Below are positions 15,352 to 22,141 of a stretch of DNA of 22,141 bases, one piece after another. A program made the position numbers and the translations under genes. Source of the stretch: Reyranella sp. (lineage in GTDB: Bacteria > Pseudomonadota > Alphaproteobacteria > Reyranellales > Reyranellaceae); the NCBI GenBank assembly GCA_004296815.1, contig SCVT01000058.1:1-22141 (forward strand), read 5' to 3'. Position 1 is the first letter of the stretch. Each line of letters starts with the position of its first letter. The notes beneath the pieces were generated by a model that was given only the letters and a program-made list of their open reading frames with translations, was not told the DNA's origin and did not search any database.

Positions 15352-15756
15352 TCACAGGTGGCGCGTCTCGGAAGGCGCCGTCGCCCAGTCGTTGTTCCGG
15401 CCATCTTGGAATACGATCTCGCGCGCGGCGAACTGCTCCGGCGCATCGCCGTCGAGGCAGGCGACATTGATCGCGTAGAAGGTGCCGCCCAGCGCCTCCA
15501 TGTGGCCGCGGCCGAACGGCTTGGTGCCGCACTGCTTGCAGAAGAAGTGGTGGATCGTGCCGCTGCCGAAGCGGTAGTCGGTGAGTGCATCCTCGCCGCT
15601 CATCAGGCGGAATTCGTCCCTCCGGACGATCGACTTCCAGTACCGGCCCTTGGCGCACATCGAGCAATTGCAGCGACTCGTGTCCGCCGCGGCATCGAGC
15701 TGGCATTCGAAGCGCACGGCGCCGCAATGGCAGCCGCCCTGGTAGGTTTTCTTCAT
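15352..15756 (-). CDS. GFA family (CENP-V/GFA domain) zinc-binding protein
   Basis: A 134-aa protein of the glutathione-dependent formaldehyde-activating (Gfa)/CENP-V family. The zinc-binding cysteines are in the expected pattern: CHC (C9, C11), C-x-C-x-x-C (C29, C31, C34) and CKQC (C73, C76). YQGGCHCGAVRFEC and HHFFCKQCGTKPFGRG are diagnostic. Most members annotated this way are not proven formaldehyde enzymes, so the function is open. The ATG at 15756 is chosen because it gives the family start MKKTYQGGCHCG, with AAGG about 10 nt upstream; the frame extends to 15780, but that would enter the operator. Its promoter region contains the ArsR-type palindrome at 15777-15800. It converges on the aminotransferase gene with 3 nt between stops. 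Confidence 0.92.
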   Translation of the reverse strand: MKKTYQGGCHCGAVRFECQLDAAADTSRCNCSMCAKGRYWKSIVRRDEFRLMSGEDALTDYRFGSGTIHHFFCKQCGTKPFGRGHMEALGGTFYAINVACLDGDAPEQFAAREIVFQDGRNNDWATAPSETRHL

Positions 15757-15773
15757 GGCGATGCACCTTCGGA

Positions 15774-15802
15774 TTGACACTTAACGAATTGGTTAAGTGT
15801 TG
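15774..15802 (+). promoter_or_regulatory. Candidate sigma70 promoter for the Bug-hyuA-hyuB operon
   Basis: A perfect TTGACA (-35, 15774-15779) is followed by 17 nt and the hexamer at 15797-15802, which is a poor -10 (GTGTTG). Alphaproteobacterial promoters often keep the -35 and tolerate weak -10 elements. The operator palindrome lies within this promoter, so binding there should block it. Confidence 0.4.
15777..15800. promoter_or_regulatory. ArsR-type operator palindrome (9-6-9)
   Basis: ACACTTAAC and GTTAAGTGT are perfect 9-bp inverted repeats around GAATTG, itself palindromic except for its outer pair. The half-site GGTTAAGT resembles the operators I recall upstream of ArsR-family regulators that are paired with SRPBCC or GFA proteins in alphaproteobacteria. 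It lies between GFA (minus) and the Bug-hyuAB operon (plus), inside both predicted promoters. No regulator gene is in the window, so it must act in trans. A dimeric repressor site is very likely; ArsR identity is inference. Confidence 0.65.
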
Positions 15803-15825
15803 AAGCGACAATCCCCGCCTGTCAA
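15797..15825 (-). promoter_or_regulatory. Candidate sigma70 promoter for the GFA gene
   Basis: On the minus strand, a perfect TTGACA (15825-15820) is followed by 17 nt and CAACAC (15802-15797), a weak -10. At the same spacing, both strand promoters would use the same 6 bp as -10, placing them face to face over the palindrome. Only the -35 hexamers are strong evidence. Confidence 0.35.
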
Positions 15826-15855
15826 GGTCGCTGCGGGGAGCAAGAGGGGTTGGTC

Positions 15856-16836
15856 ATGCGTGGTACCCGTCGTCATCTGCTGGTCGCGGCGCTCGCCGCA
15901 CCGTTCGTCGCGCCTTTCGCAACTCGGGGCGCGCTCGCGCAGGGCAAGTATCCCGAGAAGCCGATCAAGATCATCGTGCCCTTTCCGCCGGGCGGTGGCG
16001 TCGATCTGACGGCGCGGCTCCTCATGGAACCGTTGTCCAAGGAACTCGGCCAGTCGATCGTCGTCGAGAACAAGGGCGGTGCCGGCGGCATCATCGGCGT
16101 CGAGGCGATGTCGCACGCCCCGCCGGACGGCTACACACTGTCGCTCACCGGCGCCGGCACACTGACCGCAGGCCCGCATCTCCGCACCAAGATGCCCTAC
16201 GATCCGCTGGCGCTGGCGCAGATCACGCGGCTGGTGCGCATGCCGTTCATCGTGGCGGTGCGCAACGACCTCCCCGCCAAGACGCTGCCCGAGTTCATGG
16301 AGCACGCGAAGCGCCAGGAGCTGCGCTGGGCGTCCGGCGGCATCGGCACCAGCCAGCATCTCGCGGGCGAGCTGTTCACCCAGATGTCCGGCCTCAAGAT
16401 GATCCACGTGCCCTATCGCGGTACCGGCCCGGCGCTGAACGATCTCGCCGCCGGCATCGTCGACGCCTATTTCGGCGATCCCGCGACGCTCGGCCTGATC
16501 CGCAGCGGCAAGGTGCGCGCCATGGCCGTGACCTCGCCCGAGCGCTGGCCCGTCCTGCCCGACACGCCGGCCGTCGCCGAAGCCGTCAAAGGCTACGCGG
16601 CCGAGAACTGGTACGGGATCGCCGCGCCCGCCGGCACGCCCAAGCCGATCGTCGACCGGCTCAACGCCGCCATCGCCAAGGTACTGGCCGAGCCCGACGT
16701 GAAGAAGAAGTACGACGACAACGGCCTCACGCCCGCCGTGCTCTCGCCGGATGACTACGTGGCCTTCCTGAAGCGCGACTCGGTCACCTGGGGTGACGTG
16801 GTGCGCAAGGGCAACATCAAGCTCGACGAACAATAA
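15856..16836 (+). CDS. Bug/TctC family tripartite tricarboxylate transporter substrate-binding protein
   Basis: Periplasmic binding protein of the Bug family, 326 aa. The signal peptide (residues 1-28) begins MRGTRRHLLVAAL, with a twin arginine followed by LL, so export by the Tat system is possible; cleavage is likely at ALAQ. The family motifs follow: KIIVPFPPGGGVDLTARLL, VVENKGGAGGIIGVE, YRGTGPALNDLAAGIVDAYF and VRAMAVTSPERWPVLPDTP. ATG at 15856 has AGAGGGG 6 nt upstream; a TTG two codons earlier is less likely. Only 2 nt separate it from hyuA, so it probably delivers the substrate or precursor of HyuAB. TctAB is not encoded here. The leader contains mutually exclusive hairpins, one of which would cover the ribosome site. 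Confidence 0.92.
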   Translation: MRGTRRHLLVAALAAPFVAPFATRGALAQGKYPEKPIKIIVPFPPGGGVDLTARLLMEPLSKELGQSIVVENKGGAGGIIGVEAMSHAPPDGYTLSLTGAGTLTAGPHLRTKMPYDPLALAQITRLVRMPFIVAVRNDLPAKTLPEFMEHAKRQELRWASGGIGTSQHLAGELFTQMSGLKMIHVPYRGTGPALNDLAAGIVDAYFGDPATLGLIRSGKVRAMAVTSPERWPVLPDTPAVAEAVKGYAAENWYGIAAPAGTPKPIVDRLNAAIAKVLAEPDVKKKYDDNGLTPAVLSPDDYVAFLKRDSVTWGDVVRKGNIKLDEQ

Positions 16837-16838
16837 GA

Positions 16839-18905
16839 ATGTCTGCGCGTCTGGCCGTCGATATCGGCGGCACGTTCACCGATGTCGTGCTGGAAACCGG
16901 CACGACGGCCCATTCCATCAAGGTTCTGACCACGCCCGATGCGCCGGAGCGCGCCGTCATGGACGGCGTGCGCACCATCCTGGCGCAAGCCAAGGTCAAG
17001 TCGTCCGACGTCACCCTGGTGGTGCACGGCACCACGCTCGCCACCAACGCGCTGATCGAACGCAAGGGCGCACGCACCGCGCTGGTGACGACCGCGGGCT
17101 TCCGCGACTCCGTCGAGATGGCCTGGGAGCACCGCTTCGAGCAGTACGACATCTACATGGAGCGGCCCGATCCGCTGGTGTCGCGCGACCTGCGGTTCGG
17201 CGTGCCCGAGCGCGTGGCGGCCGACGGCGCCGTGCTGCTGGCGCTCGATGATAAGGCGGTCGCCAAGGTGGCGGCCGAGCTCAAGGTGGCGAAGATCGAG
17301 GCGGTCGCCGTCTGCTTCCTGCACAGCTTCACCAACGAGGCGCACGAGCGGCGGACGGGCGAGATCCTGGCGAAGGAGTTGCCCGGCGTCGCGATCTCGC
17401 TCTCCTGCGAGGTCTGCCCCGAGATCCGCGAGTACGAGCGCACCTCGACCACCATCGCCAACGCCTATGTGTTGCCCCGGATGGCAGGCTATCTCGGCCA
17501 GCTCGAAGCCGACCTGAAGAAGGAAGGGATCGCGGGCCCGCTGCTGCTCATGATGTCATCCGGCGGCATCACCACGGTCGACACGGCGCGGCGCTATCCG
17601 GTGCGCCTGGTCGAGAGCGGCCCGGCTGGCGGCGCGATCCTGGCCCGCACGGTCGCGGCCGAGAACGACGCCCGCAAGGCCGTCGCCTTCGACATGGGCG
17701 GCACCACCGCCAAGCTGACCCTGCTCGACGACCTGGAGTTGCAGCGCTCGCGGCAGTTCGAGGTCGCACGCGCCTATCGCTTCGTGCAGGGCTCCGGCCT
17801 GCCGGTACGCATCCCCGTCATCGAGCTGGTCGAGATCGGCGCCGGCGGCGGCTCGATCGCGCGCCTCGATGCACTCGGCCGCATCCAGGTCGGCCCCGAC
17901 TCGGCCGGCAGCGTGCCCGGCCCCGCGAGCTACGGCCGCGGCGGCACCGAGCCCACCGTCACCGACGCCGACACCGCGCTGGGCCGCCTCGATCCCACGC
18001 GGTTCGCCGGCGGCGCCATTCCGCTTCATCGCGACAAGGCCGAGGTTGCCCTGCAAGCCATCGCTCGCCCGCTCAAGACCGACGCTCTGGGCGCGGCGGC
18101 CGGCGTCGCCGAGATCGTCGACGAGACGATGGCGAGTGCCGCCCGCGTGCATGCCGTCGAGAACGGCAAGGACACGGCCGATCGCGCCCTGATCGCCTTC
18201 GGCGGTGCGGCACCCCTTCACGCCGCGCGGCTGGCTCGCAAGCTCGGAATGAAGCAGGTGATCGTGCCGGTCGGCGCGGGCGTGGGCTCCGCTTTCGGCT
18301 TCCTGCGCGCGCCCATCGCCTACGAGGTCGTGCGCACGCGTCACCTCAGGCTCGACATGTTCGACGCCAAGATGCTGAACGAGTTGTTCGCCGCCATGCG
18401 CACCGAGGCCGAGGCGGTCGTGCGGCCGGCGGCGCCCGGCGAGAAGCTGGTCGAGCAGCGCCTGGCGTTCATGCGCTATCGTGGCCAGGGCCACGAGATC
18501 GCCGTCCCCCTGCCCAACCAGCCCTTCGCCGCCGATGCGGCCGGCGAGCTCCGCCGGCGCTTCGAGGCGACCTACGAGACCGTGTTCGGCCGCGCGATTC
18601 CCAAGCTCGAGGTCGAGGCGCTGACCTGGACCCTGTCGCTCGCCACCGATAGACCGCTACCGCCAGCCGCGAAGCCGGTCGCAGCGGCGAAGGCGCCGGC
18701 ACCGACTGGCCATCGCGAAGTGCTCGATCCCGCAAGCGGCGCGCGGGAGAAGGCGGCCATCCACGAACGCGATGCGCTGAAGCCCGGCATGTCGCTCGAC
18801 GGGCCGGCGCTGATCGTCGAGGACGGCACCACCACCGTTGTGCCCAAGGGCTTCATCGCCCGCATCAATTCCGTGAGCCAGATCGTCCTGGAGGACCGCG
18901 CATGA
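16839..18905 (+). CDS. hyuA: Hydantoinase/oxoprolinase family protein, subunit A
   Basis: ATP-binding subunit of an ATP-dependent hydantoinase or 5-oxoprolinase-type amidohydrolase, 688 aa, cytosolic. The ASKHA-type phosphate loop DIGGTFTD is at residues 8-15. Further landmarks are VHGTTLATNALIERKG, SLSCEVCPEIREYERTSTT, RLVESGPAGG, AFDMGGTTAKL, IELVEIGAGGGSIA, GPASYGRGGTEPTVTDAD and FGGAAPLHAARLA, all in family order. The C-terminus has GPALIVEDGTTTVVPKGF. Substrates of this family include N-methylhydantoin, 5-oxoproline and other cyclic amides, and relatives carboxylate acetone or acetophenone; the true substrate is unresolved. It starts 2 nt after the Bug gene without its own strong Shine-Dalgarno, and its TGA overlaps the hyuB ATG. 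Confidence 0.94.
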   Translation: MSARLAVDIGGTFTDVVLETGTTAHSIKVLTTPDAPERAVMDGVRTILAQAKVKSSDVTLVVHGTTLATNALIERKGARTALVTTAGFRDSVEMAWEHRFEQYDIYMERPDPLVSRDLRFGVPERVAADGAVLLALDDKAVAKVAAELKVAKIEAVAVCFLHSFTNEAHERRTGEILAKELPGVAISLSCEVCPEIREYERTSTTIANAYVLPRMAGYLGQLEADLKKEGIAGPLLLMMSSGGITTVDTARRYPVRLVESGPAGGAILARTVAAENDARKAVAFDMGGTTAKLTLLDDLELQRSRQFEVARAYRFVQGSGLPVRIPVIELVEIGAGGGSIARLDALGRIQVGPDSAGSVPGPASYGRGGTEPTVTDADTALGRLDPTRFAGGAIPLHRDKAEVALQAIARPLKTDALGAAAGVAEIVDETMASAARVHAVENGKDTADRALIAFGGAAPLHAARLARKLGMKQVIVPVGAGVGSAFGFLRAPIAYEVVRTRHLRLDMFDAKMLNELFAAMRTEAEAVVRPAAPGEKLVEQRLAFMRYRGQGHEIAVPLPNQPFAADAAGELRRRFEATYETVFGRAIPKLEVEALTWTLSLATDRPLPPAAKPVAAAKAPAPTGHREVLDPASGAREKAAIHERDALKPGMSLDGPALIVEDGTTTVVPKGFIARINSVSQIVLEDRA

Positions 18906-20560
18906 GCACGCCTGCGGACATTCGTCTTCAAGTCATGTGGAACCGCCTGCTCTCCGTCGTCGAGGAGCAGGCCCGCGCCCTGGTGCGCACCGCCTTCTCG
19001 ACCAGCGCCCGCGAGGCCGGCGACATCTCGGCCGGCGTGTTCGATCTAAAGGGCCAGATGCTGGCGCAGGCCGTCACCGGCACGCCGGGTCACGTCAACT
19101 CGATGGCGCGGAGCGTCATCCACTTCATCCGCGAATTCCCGGTCGAGACCATGAAGCCGGGCGACGCCTACATCACCAACGATCCCTGGAAGGGCACCGG
19201 CCATCTCTACGACATCGTCGTCACCTCGCCCGCCTTCCACAACGGCAAGCTGGTGGCGCTGTTCTCCTGCACCACGCACGTCGTCGACATTGGCGGCCTC
19301 GGCCAGTCGCCCGACGGGCGCCAGGTGTTCCACGAAGGCCTGTTTCTGCCGCTGCTGCCGCTGATGCGCGAAGGCGAGGTCGACGAGAGCGTGATGCGCA
19401 TCATCCGCGCCAACGTCCGCGAGCCGGTCCAGGTCGAGGGCGACATCCATGCGCTGATCGGCTGCAACGGCATCGGCGAGAAGCGGCTCTCGGACATGAT
19501 GGCCGAGCACGGCATCGACAATCTCGACGAGCTGGGTACCCACATCATCGAGAAGAGCCGCGCCGGCATGGTGGCGGCGATCGGCAAGCTGCCGCGCGGC
19601 ACCTGGAAGGGCCACATGCGGATCGACGGCTACGATGCGCCGATCGACCTGCACGCCGCCGTCTCGATCCACGCCGATCATATCGCGGTCGACTATGCCG
19701 GCACCTCCGGCTCGTCGATCTACGGCATCAACTCGCCGATGTGCTACACCGAGGCCTACACCGCTTTCGGTATCAAGTGCGTCGTGGCGCCGACCATTCC
19801 CAACAATGCCGGCACGCTCGACTCGATCCTGGTGACGGCGCCCGAGAACACCATCGTCAACGCACTATTTCCTGCGGCAGTGAACGCGCGCAGCACGATC
19901 GGCCACATGCTGCCTGATGTCTGCTTCGATGCGCTGCATCAGGTGATCCCGGGTCAGGTGCCGGCGGAGGGCACATCGAACCTCTGGAACCTGAAGCTCG
20001 GCGCCGGCCACGGCATGACCGGCACGATCGGCAACAGCCGGCCCTTCATGGTGACGACCTTCCATTCCGGCGGCACCGGTGCGCGACCGACGCTCGATGG
20101 CCTCTCGGCCACGCCCTTCCCGTCCGGCGTGCGCAACGTGCCGGTCGAGATCACCGAGACCATCGCGCCGGTCGTCGTTTGGAAGAAGGAGTACCGCCAG
20201 GATTCCGGCGGCGCCGGCGAGCAGCGCGGTGGGCTAGGCCAGGTCATGGAAGTCGAACATCGCGAGGGCGCGCCGTTCGGCATCTTCGCGACCTTCGAGC
20301 GCGTGAAGCATCCGGCGCGTGGCCGCGACGGCGGCAAGGCCGGCGGCAACGGCCGCCTGTCACTCGCCTCCGGCCAGGAACTGAAGCCCAAGGGCTTCCA
20401 GACCATTCCGGCCGGCGAACGGCTGGTGGTCGAGATGCCGGGCGGCGGCGGCTACGGCGATCCGAAGAAGCGCGATCCGGAAGCCGTCAAACGCGACATC
20501 CGGCTCGGCCTGGTCAGCAAGGAAGCCGCCAAGGCGGCCTACGGCATCGACGGCGACTGA
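18902..20560 (+). CDS. hyuB: Hydantoinase/oxoprolinase family protein, subunit B
   Basis: Partner subunit of HyuA, 552 aa. Typical blocks are the N-terminal VMWNRLLSVVEEQARALVRTAFS, TGTPGHVNSMARSVIHF, GDAYITNDPWKGTGHLYDI (about 82-100), FSCTTHVVDIGG, YAGTSGSSIYGINSP, HMLPDVCFDALHQVIPG and the C-terminal MPGGGGYGDPKKRDPEAV. Length is normal for the family. The ATG overlaps the hyuA stop (ATGA) and has GGAGGA 7 nt upstream. Together with the Bug protein it forms a three-gene operon for import and ATP-dependent ring opening of a cyclic amide-like compound; this role is inferred from the family. Confidence 0.94.
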   Translation: MSTPADIRLQVMWNRLLSVVEEQARALVRTAFSTSAREAGDISAGVFDLKGQMLAQAVTGTPGHVNSMARSVIHFIREFPVETMKPGDAYITNDPWKGTGHLYDIVVTSPAFHNGKLVALFSCTTHVVDIGGLGQSPDGRQVFHEGLFLPLLPLMREGEVDESVMRIIRANVREPVQVEGDIHALIGCNGIGEKRLSDMMAEHGIDNLDELGTHIIEKSRAGMVAAIGKLPRGTWKGHMRIDGYDAPIDLHAAVSIHADHIAVDYAGTSGSSIYGINSPMCYTEAYTAFGIKCVVAPTIPNNAGTLDSILVTAPENTIVNALFPAAVNARSTIGHMLPDVCFDALHQVIPGQVPAEGTSNLWNLKLGAGHGMTGTIGNSRPFMVTTFHSGGTGARPTLDGLSATPFPSGVRNVPVEITETIAPVVVWKKEYRQDSGGAGEQRGGLGQVMEVEHREGAPFGIFATFERVKHPARGRDGGKAGGNGRLSLASGQELKPKGFQTIPAGERLVVEMPGGGGYGDPKKRDPEAVKRDIRLGLVSKEAAKAAYGIDGD

Positions 20561-20564
20561 CCCG

Positions 20565-20581
20565 TCTGAGCCTGCCTCAGA
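20565..20581. terminator. Short hairpin at the hyuB / dehydratase convergent junction
   Basis: TCTGAG, a 5-nt loop and CTCAGA make a 6-bp stem that spans the 16-bp gap and includes the dehydratase stop codon. There is no real U-tract on either strand, so it may be a weak bidirectional stop or chance. Confidence 0.3.
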
Positions 20582-22141
20582 AGGTCTTGTTGGCCTGGGG
20601 GCGGTGCTTGTTGCGCAGCGTGAACTTCTGGCGCTCCGCCTTGCGCGGCGCGCGCACCCAGACCTCGCGATTGGGATGCAGGCCGCCGCCGCGTGTCGCC
20701 GGCACCGCGCTGGTACGGGCACGCTGCAGCAGGCGCGTGTCGGCAACACCGCAATTGGGATGGAGGCCGCCATTGGCCGCGACCGCCTTGTCCCACGCCG
20801 CCTTGCGCTTGGCGTAGGTCGCGGGATCCGAGAGCGCCGTGCAGTTCAGCTCGTTGCTGTTGAGGTCGGCCACGATCTCGTCGCCATCCTCGATCAGCGC
20901 GATCGGGCCGCCGAGGGCAGCTTCCGGACCGACATGGCCGATCACGAGGCCGACCGAACCGCCCGAGAAGCGCGCGTCGGTCATCAGGGCCACGACGATG
21001 TTGCGCTCGCGGCACAGCGTCGTGATGCGCGAGGTGGGATCGAGCATCTCCGGCATGCCGGGCGCGCCGCTCGGCCCTTCGTAGCGCACGATGATCATGT
21101 CGTGGTTCTGGAACGTCTCCGGCGTCTCATCGAGCGCCTTGAGCAGGCCCTGCTCACCCTCGAAGACGCGGGCGCGGCCGCGGAACAGGTTGTTCTCGAG
21201 GCCGCCTTCGACGCCGGCGAGCTTCAGGATCGCGGAGAAGTCCGGCGACAGGTTGCCGCCCAGCATGCGCAGGCCACCGGTCGGCTTGTAGGGCTTCTCG
21301 ACCGGATAGACGACGCGGCCATCGGCCTTCTTGGAGCCGAGACGCGCGACCTGCTGCGCCAGCGTCTCGCCGGTGCAGGTCAGTACGTCGCCGTTGAGCA
21401 GGCCCGCTTCGAGCAGCTCGCGCACGATCACCTGCACGCCGCCCACCTGGTCGATGTCGACCATCGAATACTTGCCGTAGGGCCGCGCGTCGGTGAGCAC
21501 CGGCACGACATGCTGCGAGAGGTAGTTGAACTCCTCCGGCGTCATGACGTCCTTCCAGAAGTCGGCGAAGCCGGCGGCCCGCGCGATCTCCGGCACGTGC
21601 AGCACGACATTGGTCGAGCCGCCGACAGCCATCGCCACGATCACCGCGTTGCGCAGCGAATCGCGCACGACGATGTCGCGCGGCTTAAGGTCCTTCTTGA
21701 TCAGGTTGGCGAGATGATCAACCAGCTCGGCGGCGAACTCGTTGGTGCGGCGCGGATCGTCGGACGGCGGCGCCACCATCTGCAGCGGCTGCATGCCGAC
21801 CACACCGATGAAAGTCTGCATGGTGTTGTAGGTGAACATGCCGCCGCAGCTGCCGTAGCCCGGGCAGGCATGGCAGGCGATGTGGTGGCGGTACTCGGCA
21901 TCGGGATGGCCGGCGACCTGGTAGGCACTCACGATGTCGAGCGCCTCGCCCGTGTTCGGATCCTTGCCGGGATGGATGGCGCCGTCCGACATGATGATCG
22001 AGGGCAGGTTGTGCTCGAGCAGTGCGGACAGAGTGCCGACCGGCGGCTTGTCGCAGGCCACGACCGCGATCGTGCCGGCGAGGCCGGTGGCGCTGAGATG
22101 CTCGCACAGCGCGTCGTTGGTGACCTCGCGGCCGATCAGCG
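20577..22141 (-). CDS. Dihydroxy-acid dehydratase family protein (IlvD/Edd), 5' end cut off
   Basis: About 520 codons of an iron-sulfur dehydratase; the frame stays open to the right edge, so the N-terminus, including the first cluster cysteine, is missing. Visible landmarks are the CDK motif (Cys codon at 22053-22055, with the metal-binding Lys), GSCGGMFTYNTM (Cys codon at 21846-21848), MAVGGSTNVVLHVPEIA, EGPSGAPGMPEML and TDARFSGGS, whose serine (20964-20966) is the catalytic base in dihydroxy-acid dehydratases. Two of the three cluster cysteines are therefore seen. Members act either in branched-chain amino acid synthesis or on sugar acids; the catabolic neighbourhood does not settle which. 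The C-terminal tail is basic and repeats GGLHPN 28 residues apart. The end converges with hyuB, 16 bp away. Confidence 0.9.
   Translation of the reverse strand, partial: LIGREVTNDALCEHLSATGLAGTIAVVACDKPPVGTLSALLEHNLPSIIMSDGAIHPGKDPNTGEALDIVSAYQVAGHPDAEYRHHIACHACPGYGSCGGMFTYNTMQTFIGVVGMQPLQMVAPPSDDPRRTNEFAAELVDHLANLIKKDLKPRDIVVRDSLRNAVIVAMAVGGSTNVVLHVPEIARAAGFADFWKDVMTPEEFNYLSQHVVPVLTDARPYGKYSMVDIDQVGGVQVIVRELLEAGLLNGDVLTCTGETLAQQVARLGSKKADGRVVYPVEKPYKPTGGLRMLGGNLSPDFSAILKLAGVEGGLENNLFRGRARVFEGEQGLLKALDETPETFQNHDMIIVRYEGPSGAPGMPEMLDPTSRITTLCRERNIVVALMTDARFSGGSVGLVIGHVGPEAALGGPIALIEDGDEIVADLNSNELNCTALSDPATYAKRKAAWDKAVAANGGLHPNCGVADTRLLQRARTSAVPATRGGGLHPNREVWVRAPRKAERQKFTLRNKHRPQANKTF

Noticed and set aside
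15352..15756. GFA protein as S-(hydroxymethyl)glutathione synthase.
   Set aside because: Most GFA-family proteins lack proven formaldehyde activity, and no glutathione-dependent formaldehyde dehydrogenase is in the window; only the zinc fold is supported.
16839..20560. HyuAB as acetone or acetophenone carboxylase subunits.
   Set aside because: No third small subunit or carboxylase-specific gene is nearby and the three-gene Bug-hyuA-hyuB layout fits a hydantoinase/oxoprolinase better, although substrate remains open.
1..22141. Defence system, toxin-antitoxin pair, integron, transposon or CRISPR array.
   Set aside because: No repeats with spacers, no recombinase or transposase motifs, no small paired toxin-like genes, and uniform base composition by eye.

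Overview
This is a GC-rich stretch of chromosome, most likely from an alphaproteobacterium. The lineage call rests on four things: a textbook sigma-EcfG promoter (GGAAC-N17-CGTT) in front of the trehalose operon; a DUF1127 small protein; several Bug/TctC-type periplasmic binding proteins without their permeases; and an otsB-GH15-otsA gene order. A Reyranella-like or other Rhodospirillales/Rhizobiales soil organism would fit, but that is inference. Coding density is very high, no gene-free stretch exceeds 300 bases, and I see no rRNA, tRNA, CRISPR array, prophage or insertion sequence.

Layout, left to right. (1) 49-2169: a TRAP-type binding protein (minus) and a Bug/TctC binding protein (plus) diverge from a 105-bp region that carries a 7-8-7 inverted repeat between overlapping candidate promoters. 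(2) 2179-4324: a 4-TM DUF486 protein and a GT-C (ArnT/PMT-like) membrane glycosyltransferase follow the Bug gene closely. (3) 4325-6469: feoA-feoB on the minus strand, with a Fur-box-like palindrome at the feoA start. (4) 6527-9732: a tightly packed plus-strand operon of alpha/beta hydrolase, a CoA-transferase III that looks circularly permuted, a PPOX-type flavoprotein and a GNAT acetyltransferase. (5) 9729-13788: the minus-strand operon otsB - GH15 (trehalase/glucoamylase-like) - otsA with overlapping genes and the sigma-EcfG promoter. (6) 13831-14076: a DUF1127 gene, minus strand. (7) 14200-15756: a class V aminotransferase-fold enzyme (plus) convergent with a GFA/CENP-V zinc protein (minus). 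(8) 15774-20560: an ArsR-type palindrome between two overlapping divergent promoters. It faces the GFA gene on one side and a Bug-hyuA-hyuB operon (uptake plus ATP-dependent hydantoinase/oxoprolinase) on the other. (9) 20577-22141: the 3' part of a dihydroxy-acid dehydratase family gene, minus strand, cut by the window edge.

How the parts fit: most of the window is solute capture and catabolism (three periplasmic binding proteins, HyuAB, CoA transferase, hydrolase, dehydratase). To this are added iron(II) uptake and a stress block that both makes and probably degrades trehalose under general-stress control. I do not see a defence island or a clearly new multi-gene machine. The most testable new ideas are the ArsR-like operator shared by GFA and the Bug-hyuAB operon, the permuted CoA transferase, and the DUF486/GT-C pair as a possible ArnE/F-ArnT-like flippase-transferase couple.
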